Shown: piece after piece, positions 43,594-53,537 of the stretch
Layout: each line of letters starts with the position of its first letter
How positions within the stretch are numbered: position 1 is the stretch's first letter
DNA from: Aequorivita marisscotiae
GTDB taxonomy: Bacteria > Bacteroidota > Bacteroidia > Flavobacteriales > Flavobacteriaceae
Reading direction: 5' to 3'
Assembly (NCBI RefSeq): GCF_029814825.1
Contig: NZ_CP122379.1
Coordinates: forward strand, 186,001-250,000
DNA: 64,000 bases
The notes under the pieces: model-generated
What the model saw: the letters and a program-made list of their open reading frames with translations, nothing else
Databases searched by the model: none
What the model was told of the DNA's origin: nothing
Translations under genes and position numbers: made by a program

Positions 43594-43863
43594 TTACCAA
43601 GATGCTTTGCGCACACCAGGAATTAACCCAGAATTTGCCATTTCACGGAAAGTAACACGTGAAATACCGAAAGTTCGCATATACCCTCTTGGTCTTCCGG
43701 TAAGTTTACAACGGTTGTGTAAACGCACTGGTGAGGCATTTTTTGGTAGTTTCTGCAAACCTTCCCAGTCGCCAGCTTCTTTTAGAGCTTTGCGCTTGGC
43801 TGCATATTTTGCTACCATTTTTTGTCTCTTAACCTCGCGGGCTTTCATTGATTCTTTAGCCAT
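43594..43863 (-). CDS. rpsN: 30S ribosomal protein S14 (long, zinc-free form)
   Basis: 89 residues. [20 protein letters not shown] is the start of the long S14 type; the C-terminal half ([35 protein letters not shown]) lacks the CxxC...CxxC zinc knuckle of the short type. 3 nt after rplE. Confidence 0.97.
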   Translation of the reverse strand: MAKESMKAREVKRQKMVAKYAAKRKALKEAGDWEGLQKLPKNASPVRLHNRCKLTGRPRGYMRTFGISRVTFREMANSGLIPGVRKASW

Positions 43864-43866
43864 CTC

Positions 43867-44418
43867 TTAGTTCTTTTTAAAGGGTAATCCCAATTCTTGT
43901 AATAATGATTTCGCTTCTTTATCGGTTGCAGCCGAAGTGATAAACGTAATGTTCATTCCTTCAATTTTCTTCACTTTATCAATATCGATTTCTGGGAAGA
44001 TAATTTGCTCGGTAATTCCTAAAGAGTAGTTTCCTCTTCCGTCAAAACCTGTTGCTTTAATTCCGTTAAAGTCACGTACCCTAGGCAAAGCCGAAGTTAC
44101 CAATCTGTCTAAAAATTCGTACATACGCTCTCCACGCAACGTAACTTTCACACCAATTGGCATGCCTTTACGTAGTTTGAAGTTTGCAACGTCTTTTTTA
44201 GAGTTTGTTGAAACCGCTTTTTGCCCGGTTATCTTTGTAAACTCATCAACCGAATAGTCAATAAGTTTTTTGTCTGCTACCGCTGCACCCACTCCGCGGG
44301 AAACAACAATACGCTCCAATTTTGGTACTTGCATGACGTTTTTGTAACCAAATTCGTCGGTAAGGGCGTTAACCACTCTGCTTTTGTACTCTTCCTTAAG
44401 TCTTGGTGTATATGCCAT
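43867..44418 (-). CDS. rplE: 50S ribosomal protein L5
   Basis: 183 residues; binds 5S rRNA in the central protuberance. Conserved parts are [14 protein letters not shown], the [20 protein letters not shown] block, RDFNGI and [20 protein letters not shown]. 2 nt after rplX. Confidence 0.97.
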   Translation of the reverse strand: MAYTPRLKEEYKSRVVNALTDEFGYKNVMQVPKLERIVVSRGVGAAVADKKLIDYSVDEFTKITGQKAVSTNSKKDVANFKLRKGMPIGVKVTLRGERMYEFLDRLVTSALPRVRDFNGIKATGFDGRGNYSLGITEQIIFPEIDIDKVKKIEGMNITFITSAATDKEAKSLLQELGLPFKKN

Positions 44419-44420
44419 AA

Positions 44421-44747
44421 CTATATTGCTTGATTCGATTGTTTTGAAAACCGTACTTTTTTACCATTTTCAGTTTTATACCCTACACGTGTTGCTTTAC
44501 CAGATTTTGGATCTACTAATGAAAGGTTAGAAATATGGATAGGAGCTTCTTTTTTTACGATTCCGCCCTGTGGGTTTTTCGCGCTTGGTTTCTCGTGTTT
44601 TGAAACCATATTTACTCCTTCTACGATTGCTTTGTTTTTGTCAAGGATTACCTTCATCACCTTTCCTTCAGAACCTTTATGGTCTCCGGCGGTAACTACT
44701 ACTGTATCTCCTGATTTTATTTTAAGCTTTGTCATTTTAGTTTTCAT
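44421..44747 (-). CDS. rplX: 50S ribosomal protein L24
   Basis: 108 residues from ATG 44747; a second ATG four codons on (44735, [10 protein letters not shown]) is equally good and closer to the usual family start. KOW motif [21 protein letters not shown]-terminus with [16 protein letters not shown]. It is an early assembly protein near the exit tunnel. The first ATG lies 1 nt after the rplN stop. Confidence 0.95.
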   Translation of the reverse strand: MKTKMTKLKIKSGDTVVVTAGDHKGSEGKVMKVILDKNKAIVEGVNMVSKHEKPSAKNPQGGIVKKEAPIHISNLSLVDPKSGKATRVGYKTENGKKVRFSKQSNQAI

Positions 44748-44748
44748 A

Positions 44749-45117
44749 TTAAAGCACCTCTGGTGCCAATGATACTATTTTCATAAATTGCTTGTCGCGA
44801 AGTTCTCTTGCCACCGGTCCGAAAACGCGTGTTCCTCTCATTTCACCCTGTGGGTTTAAAAGTACACAAGCGTTATCGTCGAAACGGATGTAAGAACCAT
44901 CAGGCCTTCTAATTTCTTTTACAGTACGTACTACGACTGCTGTAGAAACTGCTCCTTTCTTAATGCTTCCGTTTGGCGTTGCTTCTTTAACAGAAACTAC
45001 AATTTTATCGCCAATTGAAGCATACCTTCTTTTTGTACCGCCCAATACGCGTATGCAAAGTACTTCTTTAGCACCGGTATTATCTGCGACTTTAAGTCTT
45101 GATTCTTGTTGTAACAT
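44749..45117 (-). CDS. rplN: 50S ribosomal protein L14
   Basis: 122 residues; opens [20 protein letters not shown] and contains the signature block with [20 protein letters not shown] and [14 protein letters not shown]. It forms part of the subunit interface. 2 nt after rpsQ. Confidence 0.98.
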   Translation of the reverse strand: MLQQESRLKVADNTGAKEVLCIRVLGGTKRRYASIGDKIVVSVKEATPNGSIKKGAVSTAVVVRTVKEIRRPDGSYIRFDDNACVLLNPQGEMRGTRVFGPVARELRDKQFMKIVSLAPEVL

Positions 45118-45119
45118 AA

Positions 45120-45383
45120 CTACTTCGCTCTTTCAATTATTTCTACTAATCTCCAACATTTGGTTCTACTTAAAGGGCGTGTTTCCATGATCCTTACTGT
45201 ATCGCCTTCGTTGCAATTGTTTGTCTCGTCGTGCGCAACGTACTTTTTAGTTTTTGTTACGTACTTTCCGTACATAGGGTGTTTAATTTTTTTAACCTCT
45301 GCAACTACAATAGACTTGTCCATTTTATTGCTGGTTACTACCCCTATACGTTCTTTTCTTAAGTTTCTTTTAATTTCTTCCAT
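45120..45383 (-). CDS. rpsQ: 30S ribosomal protein S17
   Basis: 87 residues, OB-fold primary 16S rRNA binder. [20 protein letters not shown] at the start, [20 protein letters not shown] near the end. 15 nt after rpmC. Confidence 0.97.
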   Translation of the reverse strand: MEEIKRNLRKERIGVVTSNKMDKSIVVAEVKKIKHPMYGKYVTKTKKYVAHDETNNCNEGDTVRIMETRPLSRTKCWRLVEIIERAK

Positions 45384-45398
45384 CTTTCAGCTGTACAA

Positions 45399-45590
45399 TT
45401 ATTGCACTTCTCTATTAGTTAGTTCCGTCGCTATTCTTGCTATCACCCTTCTTTGGGATCTTAGTTGAATTGGATTTTCCAACGGTGAAATGGTATGAGC
45501 CATTTTAAGGTCTGTATAAGCCCTTCTAGATTCAGCAAATGCTTCCTGAAGTTCTGCCGTTGATGCTTTTTTAATTTCTGATTGTTTCAT
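45399..45590 (-). CDS. rpmC: 50S ribosomal protein L29
   Basis: 63 residues, two-helix protein at the tunnel exit, contact site of trigger factor and SRP. KQSEIKKASTAELQEAFAES and the end segment QRRVIARIATELTNRE. 11 nt after rplP. Confidence 0.97.
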   Translation of the reverse strand: MKQSEIKKASTAELQEAFAESRRAYTDLKMAHTISPLENPIQLRSQRRVIARIATELTNREVQ

Positions 45591-45601
45591 CTTTTAAAAA
45601 A

Positions 45602-46021
45602 TTATGCTTGGAAATCCCGAGACATTACAAATTTAGTTTTAACGGGAAGCTTTTGAGCTGCAAGGCGCAATGCTTCTTTTGCTGTTTCTACAGGAACACC
45701 AGATACCTCGAAAAGTATTCTTCCTGGCTTAACTACAGCAGCATAGTATTCTACAGCACCTTTACCTTTACCCATACGTACTTCAAGAGGTTTTTTGGTA
45801 ATTGGTTTATCTGGAAAAATCATAATCCAAATAGAACCTTCTCTTTTCATAAAACGAGTTGCAGCAATACGAGCAGCTTCAATCTGTCTAGCTGTAAGAA
45901 ATTCTGATTCCAACGATTTTATACCGAAGGTTCCGTATGCCAATTGATTGCCACGTCCGGCATCACCTTTCATACGGCCTTTTTGATGTTTACGGTATTT
46001 TGTTCTTTTAGGTTGTAACAT
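45602..46021 (-). CDS. rplP: 50S ribosomal protein L16
   Basis: 139 residues. [39 protein letters not shown] and [20 protein letters not shown] are the family motifs. It positions tRNA in the A site of the large subunit; the conserved Arg of KRTKYRK-to-GRMKG segment is where hydroxylation occurs in other bacteria. 18 nt after rpsC. Confidence 0.97.
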   Translation of the reverse strand: MLQPKRTKYRKHQKGRMKGDAGRGNQLAYGTFGIKSLESEFLTARQIEAARIAATRFMKREGSIWIMIFPDKPITKKPLEVRMGKGKGAVEYYAAVVKPGRILFEVSGVPVETAKEALRLAAQKLPVKTKFVMSRDFQA

Positions 46022-46039
46022 TTTCTTTTATTTAAAAAA

Positions 46040-46768
46040 TTACTTTCTGCGACGTGCTTTGTTGCCACCGCGTCCTGCTTGAGACCCTTTACCACCACTC
46101 TTTTTTCCTGTAGATAAACCTACTAATGGTGAAAGTTCTCTCTTTCCATATACTTCGCCTTTCATAATCCATACTTTAACACCCAATCTACCGTAGGTAG
46201 TGTGTGCCTCAACTAAAGCGTAGTCAATATCGGCTCTAAAAGTTGATAAAGGAATACGACCCTCTTTGTAAGATTCTGAACGTGCCATTTCTGCCCCATT
46301 CAAACGGCCAGAGATTTGTACCTTAATACCTTCTGCATTCATTCGCATAGTTGCCGCGATTGCCATTTTAATAGCGCGACGGTAAGAAATACGACTTTCA
46401 ATCTGGCGTGCAATACTTGCAGCTACCAAATATGCGTCAAGTTCAGGTCTTTTAATCTCGTGGATGTTGATCTGTACTTCTTTATCTGTAATTTTTTTAA
46501 GCTCTTCTTTTAGCTTGTCTACTTCCTGGCCACCTTTACCGATAATGATACCGGGACGGGCAGTGGTTATAGTAACGGTTACAAGCTTAAGCGTACGCTC
46601 AATAATTACTCTACTCACACTAGCTTTGCTTAAACGCGCGTGAACATATTTTCTAATCTTGTCGTCTTCGGCCAATTTATCGCCGTAGTCGTTGCCTCCG
46701 TACCAGTTGGATTCCCAACCTCTAATGATACCTAAGCGATTCCCGATTGGATTTGTCTTCTGTCCCAT
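46040..46768 (-). CDS. rpsC: 30S ribosomal protein S3
   Basis: 242 residues. N-terminal [22 protein letters not shown] domain with [19 protein letters not shown], and the C-terminal domain ([32 protein letters not shown]) at the mRNA entry. A Gly/Lys/Arg tail ([19 protein letters not shown]) extends beyond the E. coli length. 4 nt after rplV. Confidence 0.97.
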   Translation of the reverse strand: MGQKTNPIGNRLGIIRGWESNWYGGNDYGDKLAEDDKIRKYVHARLSKASVSRVIIERTLKLVTVTITTARPGIIIGKGGQEVDKLKEELKKITDKEVQINIHEIKRPELDAYLVAASIARQIESRISYRRAIKMAIAATMRMNAEGIKVQISGRLNGAEMARSESYKEGRIPLSTFRADIDYALVEAHTTYGRLGVKVWIMKGEVYGKRELSPLVGLSTGKKSGGKGSQAGRGGNKARRRK

Positions 46769-46772
46769 TTAA

Positions 46773-47183
46773 TTACTTGCTTTGTGTGTTATCGTTTGCT
46801 GCCAACACGAGTGTTACGTGGTTGGAGCGTTTTCTAATTCTGTGTGCGCGGCCTTGTGGTGCAGGGCGTAGTCTCTTCAACATTGTTCCTCCATCCACAC
46901 GGATTTCCTTAACAAAAAGATCTGCATCTTCTATTGAAGCGTCTTCGTTCTTTTGTTGCCAGTTGTTGATGGCAGACAAAAGTAGTTTCTCCAATTTGCG
47001 TGAAGATTCTTTTGAACTAAACTTCAAAATGTTAAGTGCTTTGTCTATTTTTTCACCACGTACCAAGTCTGCCATTAAACGCATTTTTCTTGGTGAAGTG
47101 GGGCAATTGTTCAATTTAGCCATGTAAATAGTTTTCTTGGCTTCCTTGATTGCTTCTGCTCTTTCTCTTTTACGAACTCCCAT
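46773..47183 (-). CDS. rplV: 50S ribosomal protein L22
   Basis: 136 residues. The start [17 protein letters not shown] is longer than in E. coli; then [19 protein letters not shown] and the tunnel hairpin with [20 protein letters not shown]. The hairpin shows no insertion of the macrolide-resistance kind. 6 nt after rpsS. Confidence 0.96.
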   Translation of the reverse strand: MGVRKRERAEAIKEAKKTIYMAKLNNCPTSPRKMRLMADLVRGEKIDKALNILKFSSKESSRKLEKLLLSAINNWQQKNEDASIEDADLFVKEIRVDGGTMLKRLRPAPQGRAHRIRKRSNHVTLVLAANDNTQSK

Positions 47184-47189
47184 GGCCTA

Positions 47190-47468
47190 TTATTTTTTAC
47201 CTTTGTTTTTAGCACCTGCGTGACCACGGAATGATCTTGTAGGTGAAAATTCTCCTAGTTTATGCCCAACCATGTTTTCTGTTACATATACAGGAACAAA
47301 TTGGCGCCCGTTATGAACTGCTATGGTTTGGCCAACAAAATCTGGAGTAATCATAGAAGCACGTGACCAAGTTTTGATTACGGTCTTCTTATTATCCTCA
47401 ACGTTTTGTTGAACTTTCTTGTCTAGTTTATAATGAACGAACGGTCCTTTTTTTAACGATCTTGCCAT
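47190..47468 (-). CDS. rpsS: 30S ribosomal protein S19
   Basis: 92 residues: [58 protein letters not shown]. 30S head protein that contacts S13. 3 nt after rplB. Confidence 0.98.
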   Translation of the reverse strand: MARSLKKGPFVHYKLDKKVQQNVEDNKKTVIKTWSRASMITPDFVGQTIAVHNGRQFVPVYVTENMVGHKLGEFSPTRSFRGHAGAKNKGKK

Positions 47469-47471
47469 AAC

Positions 47472-48296
47472 TTATTTCTTTCTTCGTTCTAAGATATATT
47501 TATTACTTGCTTTCGTTTTAGTACGGGTTCTGTAACCTTTTGCAGGCAAACCTTTTCTAGAACGTGGATGACCACCTGAAGCACGGCCCTCACCACCACC
47601 CATTGGGTGATCTACTGGGTTCATTACTACTGGTCTTGTACGAGGTCTTCTACCTAGCCATCTGCTTCTACCGGCTTTACCAGAAACCAACAATTGGTGG
47701 TCACTGTTAGATACGGCACCTATGGTAGCCATACAGTTTACCAAAATTAATCGGGTTTCACCTGACGGAAGTTTAACGGTAGCATATCTTCCTTCACGAG
47801 CCATAAGCTGTGCAAAAGCACCAGCACTACGAGCCATAATTGCCCCTTGACCAGGACGAAGCTCGATGCAGGAAATAATAGTACCTAAAGGAATAGCTGA
47901 AAGTGGCATTGCATTTCCGATCTCGGGAGCTACTGCGTCGCCAGAGAGGATGTTTTGCCCAACTTGTAGTCCGTTTTGTGCAATTACATATCGCTTTTCA
48001 CCATCTTGATAGTTTAAAAGTGCGATAAATGCAGTACGGTTTGGATCGTATTGAATACTTGCAACAGTGGCAGGAATTCCTGCTTTGTCGCGTTTAAAAT
48101 CGATAATTCGATATTTTTTCTTATGACCACCACCTATGTAGCGCATGGTCATTTTTCCTTGACTGTTTCTACCACCAGATCGTTTATTCGGAACAAGTAA
48201 AGACTTCTCCGGCTTATCGGTTGTAATGGCGTCAAAACCATTTACAACCCTAAAACGCTGACCTGGGGTGACTGGTTTTAATTTTCTTACTGACAT
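47472..48296 (-). CDS. rplB: 50S ribosomal protein L2
   Basis: 274 residues. RNA-binding OB and SH3-like domains, then the peptidyl-transferase-near loop [20 protein letters not shown] with the conserved His, and the basic tail. Required for subunit joining. 26 nt after rplW. Confidence 0.98.
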   Translation of the reverse strand: MSVRKLKPVTPGQRFRVVNGFDAITTDKPEKSLLVPNKRSGGRNSQGKMTMRYIGGGHKKKYRIIDFKRDKAGIPATVASIQYDPNRTAFIALLNYQDGEKRYVIAQNGLQVGQNILSGDAVAPEIGNAMPLSAIPLGTIISCIELRPGQGAIMARSAGAFAQLMAREGRYATVKLPSGETRLILVNCMATIGAVSNSDHQLLVSGKAGRSRWLGRRPRTRPVVMNPVDHPMGGGEGRASGGHPRSRKGLPAKGYRTRTKTKASNKYILERRKK

Positions 48297-48322
48297 TTGT
48301 GTCTAATTAAATCTAAGTTTCC

Positions 48323-48613
48323 TTAGATGTTACTGTAAAAATCTATTGTATCACCTTCCGCCACCTGTACGATTGCTTTTTTATAAGCGTTCGTTTTACC
48401 AGTTTGGACACCTGTTTTTGTATAACGGGTTTTCCTATCAGGGCGGACATTTATTGTGCGAACTTTTTCAACAGAAACTCCGTAAGCAGCCTCAACCGCT
48501 TTCTTGATTTCTACCTTATTCGCCTTGGGGTTCACTACGAAGCCAAAAACGTTTCTGTCTTCAGCATCTTTGGTAGCTTTTTCCGTAATTATAGGTTTAA
48601 TTAAGATGTTCAT
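48323..48613 (-). CDS. rplW: 50S ribosomal protein L23
   Basis: 96 residues: IIKPIITEKATKDAEDRNVF-like start, VNPKANKVEIKKAVEAAYGV and NVRPDRKTRYTKTG. It sits at the tunnel exit and binds trigger factor. 7 nt after rplD. Confidence 0.97.
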   Translation of the reverse strand: MNILIKPIITEKATKDAEDRNVFGFVVNPKANKVEIKKAVEAAYGVSVEKVRTINVRPDRKTRYTKTGVQTGKTNAYKKAIVQVAEGDTIDFYSNI

Positions 48614-48620
48614 CTTGCTT

Positions 48621-49250
48621 CTATTTACTTAAGTTTGTTTCAATTCCTTCCAAAGAACCTTCAAACAGCACTAAACTGTTTGCATTCATAATTTTGTAAG
48701 TACTTAATTGTGAGTTAGTTATAACTTCAGTACCTTTCAAATTGCGAGAGGACAAATATACATTATTATTTAAGTCTCCCAACACAAATAAAGATTTTTT
48801 ATCATCAAGCCCTAAACTCTTTAAAACCGCGGTAAAGTTCTTGGTTTTTGGAGCGTCAAAATTAAGGTCTTCCAATACAAAAATTGCTTTGTTATTTGCC
48901 TTCATCGATAAGGCAGATTTACGTGCCAAACGCTTTAGGTTTTTGTTCAATTTAAAAGAGTAGTTACGTGGACGAGGTCCAAACATTCTACCACCACCTT
49001 TAAAGATACCAGACTTGATGCTACCCGCACGGGCAGTACCAGTTCCCTTTTGTTTTTTAATTTTTCTGGTTGAACCAGTAATTTCGGCGCGTTCCTTTGC
49101 TTTGTGAGTACCTTGACGTTGATTGGCAAGATATTGTTTCACATCTAGGTAAACCGCGTGATTGTTAGGCTCTATTCCGAACACATCTGCAGAAAGTTCT
49201 ACTTTCCGACCTGTGTCTTTTCCGTTTATGTCTAATACAGCTACCTTCAT
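48621..49250 (-). CDS. rplD: 50S ribosomal protein L4
   Basis: 209 residues. The tunnel extension [20 protein letters not shown] (around residues 65-90) looks unmodified; [15 protein letters not shown] and the C-terminal domain follow. In E. coli L4 represses the S10 operon. The start codon overlaps the rplC stop by 1 nt (TAATG). Confidence 0.97.
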   Translation of the reverse strand: MKVAVLDINGKDTGRKVELSADVFGIEPNNHAVYLDVKQYLANQRQGTHKAKERAEITGSTRKIKKQKGTGTARAGSIKSGIFKGGGRMFGPRPRNYSFKLNKNLKRLARKSALSMKANNKAIFVLEDLNFDAPKTKNFTAVLKSLGLDDKKSLFVLGDLNNNVYLSSRNLKGTEVITNSQLSTYKIMNANSLVLFEGSLEGIETNLSK

Positions 49251-49861
49251 TATTTCTCGATCATTACATAAGCGTTTTTATGGCCAGGAACTGCTCCTTT
49301 AACCACAAGTAGATTCTTTTCAGGAATTACTTTTAAAACTCTTAAATTTTCAACTTTTACTCTTTCGTTGCCCATTTGGCCCGCCATACGCATTCCCTTG
49401 AACACTCTCGCAGGATATGATGCGGCTCCAATAGAACCTGGTGCACGTAAACGGTTGTGCTGACCGTGTGTGGCTTGCCCTACACCGCCAAAACCGTGAC
49501 GCTTAACAACTCCTTGAAATCCTTTACCTTTAGATGTACCCGCTATATCTACGAATTCTCCTTCGATAAAATGCTCCACAGTTATTGTGTCACCTAATTT
49601 GTATTCTTCTTCAAAATTCTTGAATTCGGCGACTTTGCGTTTTGCAACGGTTCCTGCTTTTTTGGCGTGCCCTTCGGCAGCTTTAGTTACAGTCTTCTTG
49701 TCATCGAAACCAAGTTGAAGAGCTTCGTACCCGTCAACCTCTTTGGTTCTGACTTGGGTAACAACACAGGGTCCTGCTTCAATAACGGTACACGGAATGT
49801 TCTTTCCGTTCTCGTCAAAGATGCTGGTCATCCCTATCTTTCTTCCAATTAACCCAGACAT
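49250..49861 (-). CDS. rplC: 50S ribosomal protein L3
   Basis: 203 residues. [20 protein letters not shown], then [19 protein letters not shown] and the peptidyl-transferase loop region [20 protein letters not shown], ending VMIEK. Early assembly protein. It is preceded by a 146-nt gap with a terminator-like hairpin. Confidence 0.97.
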   Translation of the reverse strand: MSGLIGRKIGMTSIFDENGKNIPCTVIEAGPCVVTQVRTKEVDGYEALQLGFDDKKTVTKAAEGHAKKAGTVAKRKVAEFKNFEEEYKLGDTITVEHFIEGEFVDIAGTSKGKGFQGVVKRHGFGGVGQATHGQHNRLRAPGSIGAASYPARVFKGMRMAGQMGNERVKVENLRVLKVIPEKNLLVVKGAVPGHKNAYVMIEK

Positions 49862-49901
49862 ATTTACTTATTTATTGATTATTACTATTTAAAATTCTAT
49901 T

Positions 49902-49934
49902 CAAAAAAACAGGGTCAAAATAAATTCAACCCTG
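49902..49934 (-). promoter_or_regulatory. Terminator-like hairpin (possible attenuator) between rpsJ and rplC
   Basis: On the minus strand CAGGGT (complement of 49929-49934) pairs with ACCCTG (complement of 49910-49915) and is followed at once by seven T. It is in the direction of the operon, 41 nt before the rplC start, so it could reduce transcription of the downstream genes unless anti-terminated. Confidence 0.5.
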
Positions 49935-49986
49935 AATATTATTTTGTTACCGTTTTTCCCCAACCATCGTTAAGGACATTTTTTTT

Positions 49987-50004
49987 AATTCTGAATTCAG
50001 AATT
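49987..50004. repeat. 18-nt perfect palindrome after rpsJ
   Basis: AATTCTGAA followed by TTCAGAATT, three nt past the rpsJ stop codon. Together with the hairpin at 49902-49934 it structures the rpsJ-rplC gap. Confidence 0.6.
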
Positions 50005-50007
50005 GCA

Positions 50008-50313
50008 CTATACTTTGATCTCTACTTCTACTCCACTTGGCAACTCCAATTTCATTAGAGCGTCAATTGTTTTTGAAGAAGAACTGTAGATATCCAAAAG
50101 TCTTTTGTACGAACTTAATTGGAATTGCTCTCTACTCTTCTTGTTAACGTGCGGAGAACGCAATACTGTAAAGATTTTTTTGTGTGTTGGTAAAGGGATT
50201 GGTCCTGTTACTACAGCTCCAGTGCTTTTTACCGTCTTTACGATTTTTTCAGCAGATTTGTCCACCAAATTGTGATCGTAAGATTTTAGCTTTATTCTTA
50301 TTTTTTGACTCAT
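50008..50313 (-). CDS. rpsJ: 30S ribosomal protein S10
   Basis: 101 residues: [40 protein letters not shown], and the loop [17 protein letters not shown]. 30S head protein; it is also NusE in transcription antitermination. 11 nt after fusA; the tuf gene often found between them in other bacteria is absent here. Confidence 0.98.
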   Translation of the reverse strand: MSQKIRIKLKSYDHNLVDKSAEKIVKTVKSTGAVVTGPIPLPTHKKIFTVLRSPHVNKKSREQFQLSSYKRLLDIYSSSSKTIDALMKLELPSGVEVEIKV

Positions 50314-50324
50314 TGCTGATATTA

Positions 50325-52454
50325 TTATACGTTAGCGGTTCCTTTTGCTGCAGCTATTACACTTTCAGAAATGTTTGAAGGTGTTTCGGCATAATGGGAA
50401 AATTCCATAGTTGAAGTTGCACGACCCGAAGACAATGTTCTTAATGTGGTTACATATCCGAACATTTCAGAAAGCGGCACTTCAGCCTTAATAACTTTAG
50501 CTCCAGCGCGATCGCTCATACTAGTAATAGTACCGCGACGACGGTTAAGGTCACCTACAATATCACCCATATTCTCTTCTGGCGTAAGCGCCTCAAGTTT
50601 CATAATAGGTTCAAGGATTACGGCTCCTGCTTTTTTAGCTACTTCTTTAAATCCAAGCTTTGCAGCCAATTCAAAAGACAGTGCATCAGAATCCACAGGG
50701 TGGAAAGATCCGTCTTTAAGCGTTACCTTCATACTATCTACTTCAAAACCTGCAAGGGGTCCATTCACCATTGCTTGTTTGAATCCTTTTTCAACCGAAG
50801 GGATAAATTCTTTTGGTACGTTACCACCTTTTACGGCGTTTACGAATTCCAATCCTAATTTACCTTCTTCAGCTGGCTCAAGTGTAAATACGATATCGGC
50901 AAATTTACCACGACCTCCAGATTGCTTTTTATAAACCTCTCTGTGATCTGCAACTTTTGTAACTGCTTCTTTGTACTCAACTTGTGGCTGACCTTGGTTT
51001 ACTTCAACTTTAAACTCACGACGTAAACGGTCTATAAGTACATCAAGGTGAAGTTCGCCCATTCCAGAAATAATTGTTTGTCCAGAAGCTTCGTCTGTAC
51101 GCACTTGGAATGTTGGATCTTCTTCGGCTAGCTTAGATAAAGCCATACCTAATTTATCTACATCTGCTTTGGTTTTTGGCTCTACCGCAACACCAATTAC
51201 TGGGTCTGGGAAATCCATACTTTCCAAAATAATTGGATGTTTTTCAGCAGTTAATGTGTCTCCAGTTTTAATATCCTTAAAACCTACACCCGCTCCAATA
51301 TCTCCAGCTTCAATAAACTCAATAGCATTTTGCTTGTTAGCGTGCATTTGGTAAATACGCGATATACGTTCCTTGTTGCCTGTACGGTTGTTAAGAACAT
51401 AAGATCCTGCATCTAAGTGTCCGGAATATGCACGGAAGAAAGCTAAACGACCAACAAAAGGGTCTGTAGCAATTTTAAATGCAAGAGCAGCAAATGGCTC
51501 ATCTACACTTGGTTTGCGCAATTCTTCTTTTTCAGTATCTGGATTTACACCTACAATACCATCTTTATCCATTGGAGAAGGAAGGTAGCGGCACACTCCA
51601 TCAATTAAGAATTGAACACCTTTATTTTTAAAGGAAGAACCACATATCATTGGTATGATACTCATATCCATTACAGCAGCACGAAGCGCAGCATGCACTT
51701 CATCTTCTGTAATTGAATCTTCGTCTTCCATATATTTTTCTAGTAGGTTTTCGTCATAGGCAGCAACTTCTTCAATAAGTTTACCACGGTACAAACGCAC
51801 CTCCTCTTTCATATCTTCAGGAATATCTACAACGTCAAAAGTAGCGCCAAAGGTATCATCGTGCCAAACGATAGCACGGTTCTTAACCAAATCTACAATA
51901 CCTTTAAAATCAGCTTCTTCACCTAAAGGCAAAACGATTGGCACTGCATTGGATCCTAACATATCTTTTACTTGCTGGCATACTGCCAAGAAGTTTGATC
52001 CGTTACGGTCCATTTTATTTACAAAACCAATACGAGGTACTTTATAGTTATCGGCCAATCTCCAGTTAGTTTCAGATTGTGGCTCTACACCATCTACTGC
52101 ACTAAACAAAAACACCAAACCATCAAGAACTCTAAGCGAACGGTTTACCTCTACGGTAAAATCTACGTGGCCAGGAGTATCTATAATATTAAAGTGGTAC
52201 TCTTTTGTATTTGGCAATGGTTGCGCATTTTCCATCGGAAACTTCCACTTACAAGTAGTTGCAGCCGAAGTAATGGTAATACCACGCTCCTGCTCCTGCT
52301 CCATCCAGTCCATTGTTGCAGAACCTTCGTGAGTTTCACCCAACTTGTGGTTTACGCCCGTGTAAAAAAGTATACGTTCAGTTGTAGTTGTTTTACCAGC
52401 ATCAATATGCGCGGCAATTCCTATATTTCTTGTGTATGTTAAATCTCTTCCCAT
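50325..52454 (-). CDS. fusA: Elongation factor G
   Basis: 709 residues. GTPase domain: [13 protein letters not shown] (G1, about 15-27), [24 protein letters not shown]. Domains II-V follow, with [18 protein letters not shown] and the C-terminal [20 protein letters not shown]. It moves tRNA and mRNA after peptide bond formation and helps recycle ribosomes. It is the str-type canonical EF-G by position, between rpsG and rpsJ. No fusidic-acid resistance change can be judged by eye. Confidence 0.98.
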   Translation of the reverse strand: MGRDLTYTRNIGIAAHIDAGKTTTTERILFYTGVNHKLGETHEGSATMDWMEQEQERGITITSAATTCKWKFPMENAQPLPNTKEYHFNIIDTPGHVDFTVEVNRSLRVLDGLVFLFSAVDGVEPQSETNWRLADNYKVPRIGFVNKMDRNGSNFLAVCQQVKDMLGSNAVPIVLPLGEEADFKGIVDLVKNRAIVWHDDTFGATFDVVDIPEDMKEEVRLYRGKLIEEVAAYDENLLEKYMEDEDSITEDEVHAALRAAVMDMSIIPMICGSSFKNKGVQFLIDGVCRYLPSPMDKDGIVGVNPDTEKEELRKPSVDEPFAALAFKIATDPFVGRLAFFRAYSGHLDAGSYVLNNRTGNKERISRIYQMHANKQNAIEFIEAGDIGAGVGFKDIKTGDTLTAEKHPIILESMDFPDPVIGVAVEPKTKADVDKLGMALSKLAEEDPTFQVRTDEASGQTIISGMGELHLDVLIDRLRREFKVEVNQGQPQVEYKEAVTKVADHREVYKKQSGGRGKFADIVFTLEPAEEGKLGLEFVNAVKGGNVPKEFIPSVEKGFKQAMVNGPLAGFEVDSMKVTLKDGSFHPVDSDALSFELAAKLGFKEVAKKAGAVILEPIMKLEALTPEENMGDIVGDLNRRRGTITSMSDRAGAKVIKAEVPLSEMFGYVTTLRTLSSGRATSTMEFSHYAETPSNISESVIAAAKGTANV

Positions 52455-52457
52455 TGT

Positions 52458-52934
52458 TTAGAATCTGAAATGTGAGAATGCTTTGTTAGCTTCTGCCATT
52501 TTATGAGTATCCATACGCTTCTTAACTGCTGCACCTTCTTCTTTGGAAGCAGCAAGAATCTCGCCTGCTAATTTAGCGGCCATGGATTTCTCGTTTCTTT
52601 TTCTTGAATACGTTATTAACCATTTCATTGCAGTTGCAATTTTACGGTCTGGACGAATTTGCATAGGAATTTGGAAGGTTGCCCCACCAACTCTACGGCT
52701 ACGCACCTCTACGTGAGGCATTACATTAGAAAGCGCATCTTTCCAAAGCTCTAACGCAGTTTTTTCGTCGTCTTGTTTTTTTTCATCTACAATGTCAATT
52801 GCATCATAGAAAACTTTAAAAGCCACACTCTTTTTTCCATCCCACATCATGTTGTTTACGAAACGCGTAACCAACTGGTCGTTAAACCTTGGATCCGGTA
52901 AAAGAGGTCTTTTTTTGGCCTGTTTTTTTCTCAT
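52458..52934 (-). CDS. rpsG: 30S ribosomal protein S7
   Basis: 158 residues: [54 protein letters not shown] at the end. 30S head assembly protein; in E. coli it represses the str operon. 3 nt before fusA; 92 nt after rpsL with a hairpin at the rpsL end. Confidence 0.98.
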   Translation of the reverse strand: MRKKQAKKRPLLPDPRFNDQLVTRFVNNMMWDGKKSVAFKVFYDAIDIVDEKKQDDEKTALELWKDALSNVMPHVEVRSRRVGGATFQIPMQIRPDRKIATAMKWLITYSRKRNEKSMAAKLAGEILAASKEEGAAVKKRMDTHKMAEANKAFSHFRF

Positions 52935-53006
52935 TTGTTGTTTTGTTAATGGTAAACGCTAAATATTTTATCAATAATTGGCGCTAAACCCGTTTTCATT
53001 TTTCTT

Positions 53007-53027
53007 AAAACGCAAGCGTCGCGTTTT
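53007..53027 (-). promoter_or_regulatory. Hairpin at the rpsL stop
   Basis: AAAACGC (53007-53013) and GCGTTTT (53021-53027) form a 7-bp stem touching the rpsL stop codon in the 92-nt rpsL-rpsG gap. No long T run follows, so it is more likely a processing or protein-binding site than a full terminator. Confidence 0.35.
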
Positions 53028-53401
53028 TACTTCTTAGGGCGTTTTGCTCCGTACTTAGATCTACGTTGCGTGCGGCCTGCAACACCTGCGGTGTCTAATG
53101 CTCCACGAACAATGTGATATCTAACTCCTGGCAAATCTTTTACCCTTCCACCTCTAACCAATACTATCGAGTGCTCTTGGAGATTGTGACCCTCGCCTGG
53201 GATGTATGCGTTTACTTCCTTACCATTTGTAAGTCTTACCCTTGCAACTTTACGCATTGCAGAGTTAGGCTTCTTAGGCGTAGTAGTATATACACGCGTA
53301 CAAACACCACGACGTTGTGGGCACGAATCCAAAGCAACCGATTTACTCTTCTTGGTTATTTTGGTCCTTCCTTTACGTACTAATTGTGAAATTGTTGGCA
53401 T
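53027..53401 (-). CDS. rpsL: 30S ribosomal protein S12
   Basis: 124 residues; first gene of the supercluster. [40 protein letters not shown] and [17 protein letters not shown]. Lys43 (in TPKKPNSA) and the Lys in RVKDLPG are unchanged, so a streptomycin-sensitive type is predicted. S12 controls decoding accuracy. A consensus promoter lies 56-86 nt upstream. Confidence 0.98.
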   Translation of the reverse strand: MPTISQLVRKGRTKITKKSKSVALDSCPQRRGVCTRVYTTTPKKPNSAMRKVARVRLTNGKEVNAYIPGEGHNLQEHSIVLVRGGRVKDLPGVRYHIVRGALDTAGVAGRTQRRSKYGAKRPKK

Positions 53402-53437
53402 ATAAAATATGTATTATTACTGTTTAAAAATAAAACA

Positions 53438-53453
53438 CCCCTATTTTTAGGGG
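53438..53453 (-). promoter_or_regulatory. Hairpin at the 5' end of the rpsL mRNA
   Basis: CCCCT/AGGGG (5 bp, A/T-rich loop) is at the predicted transcript start of the str operon and is followed by TGTTTTATTTTT on the minus strand. It could stabilise the 5' end or act as a weak attenuator. Confidence 0.4.
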
Positions 53454-53456
53454 ATG

Positions 53457-53487
53457 CAAATGTAGAATAATTTTTTTACTAATCAAA
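53457..53487 (-). promoter_or_regulatory. Consensus Bacteroidota promoter of the ribosomal supercluster
   Basis: On the minus strand TTTG (complement of 53484-53487), 19 nt, then TACATTTG (complement of 53457-53464). Both match the phylum consensus TTTG / TAnnTTTG with ideal spacing. The start of transcription should be near 53450, about 50 nt before rpsL. Confidence 0.75.
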
Positions 53488-53537
53488 CCATACTCAATTA
53501 ATTTTCAGCACTCTTTTAATATTTTTTTTGTTTGCAT

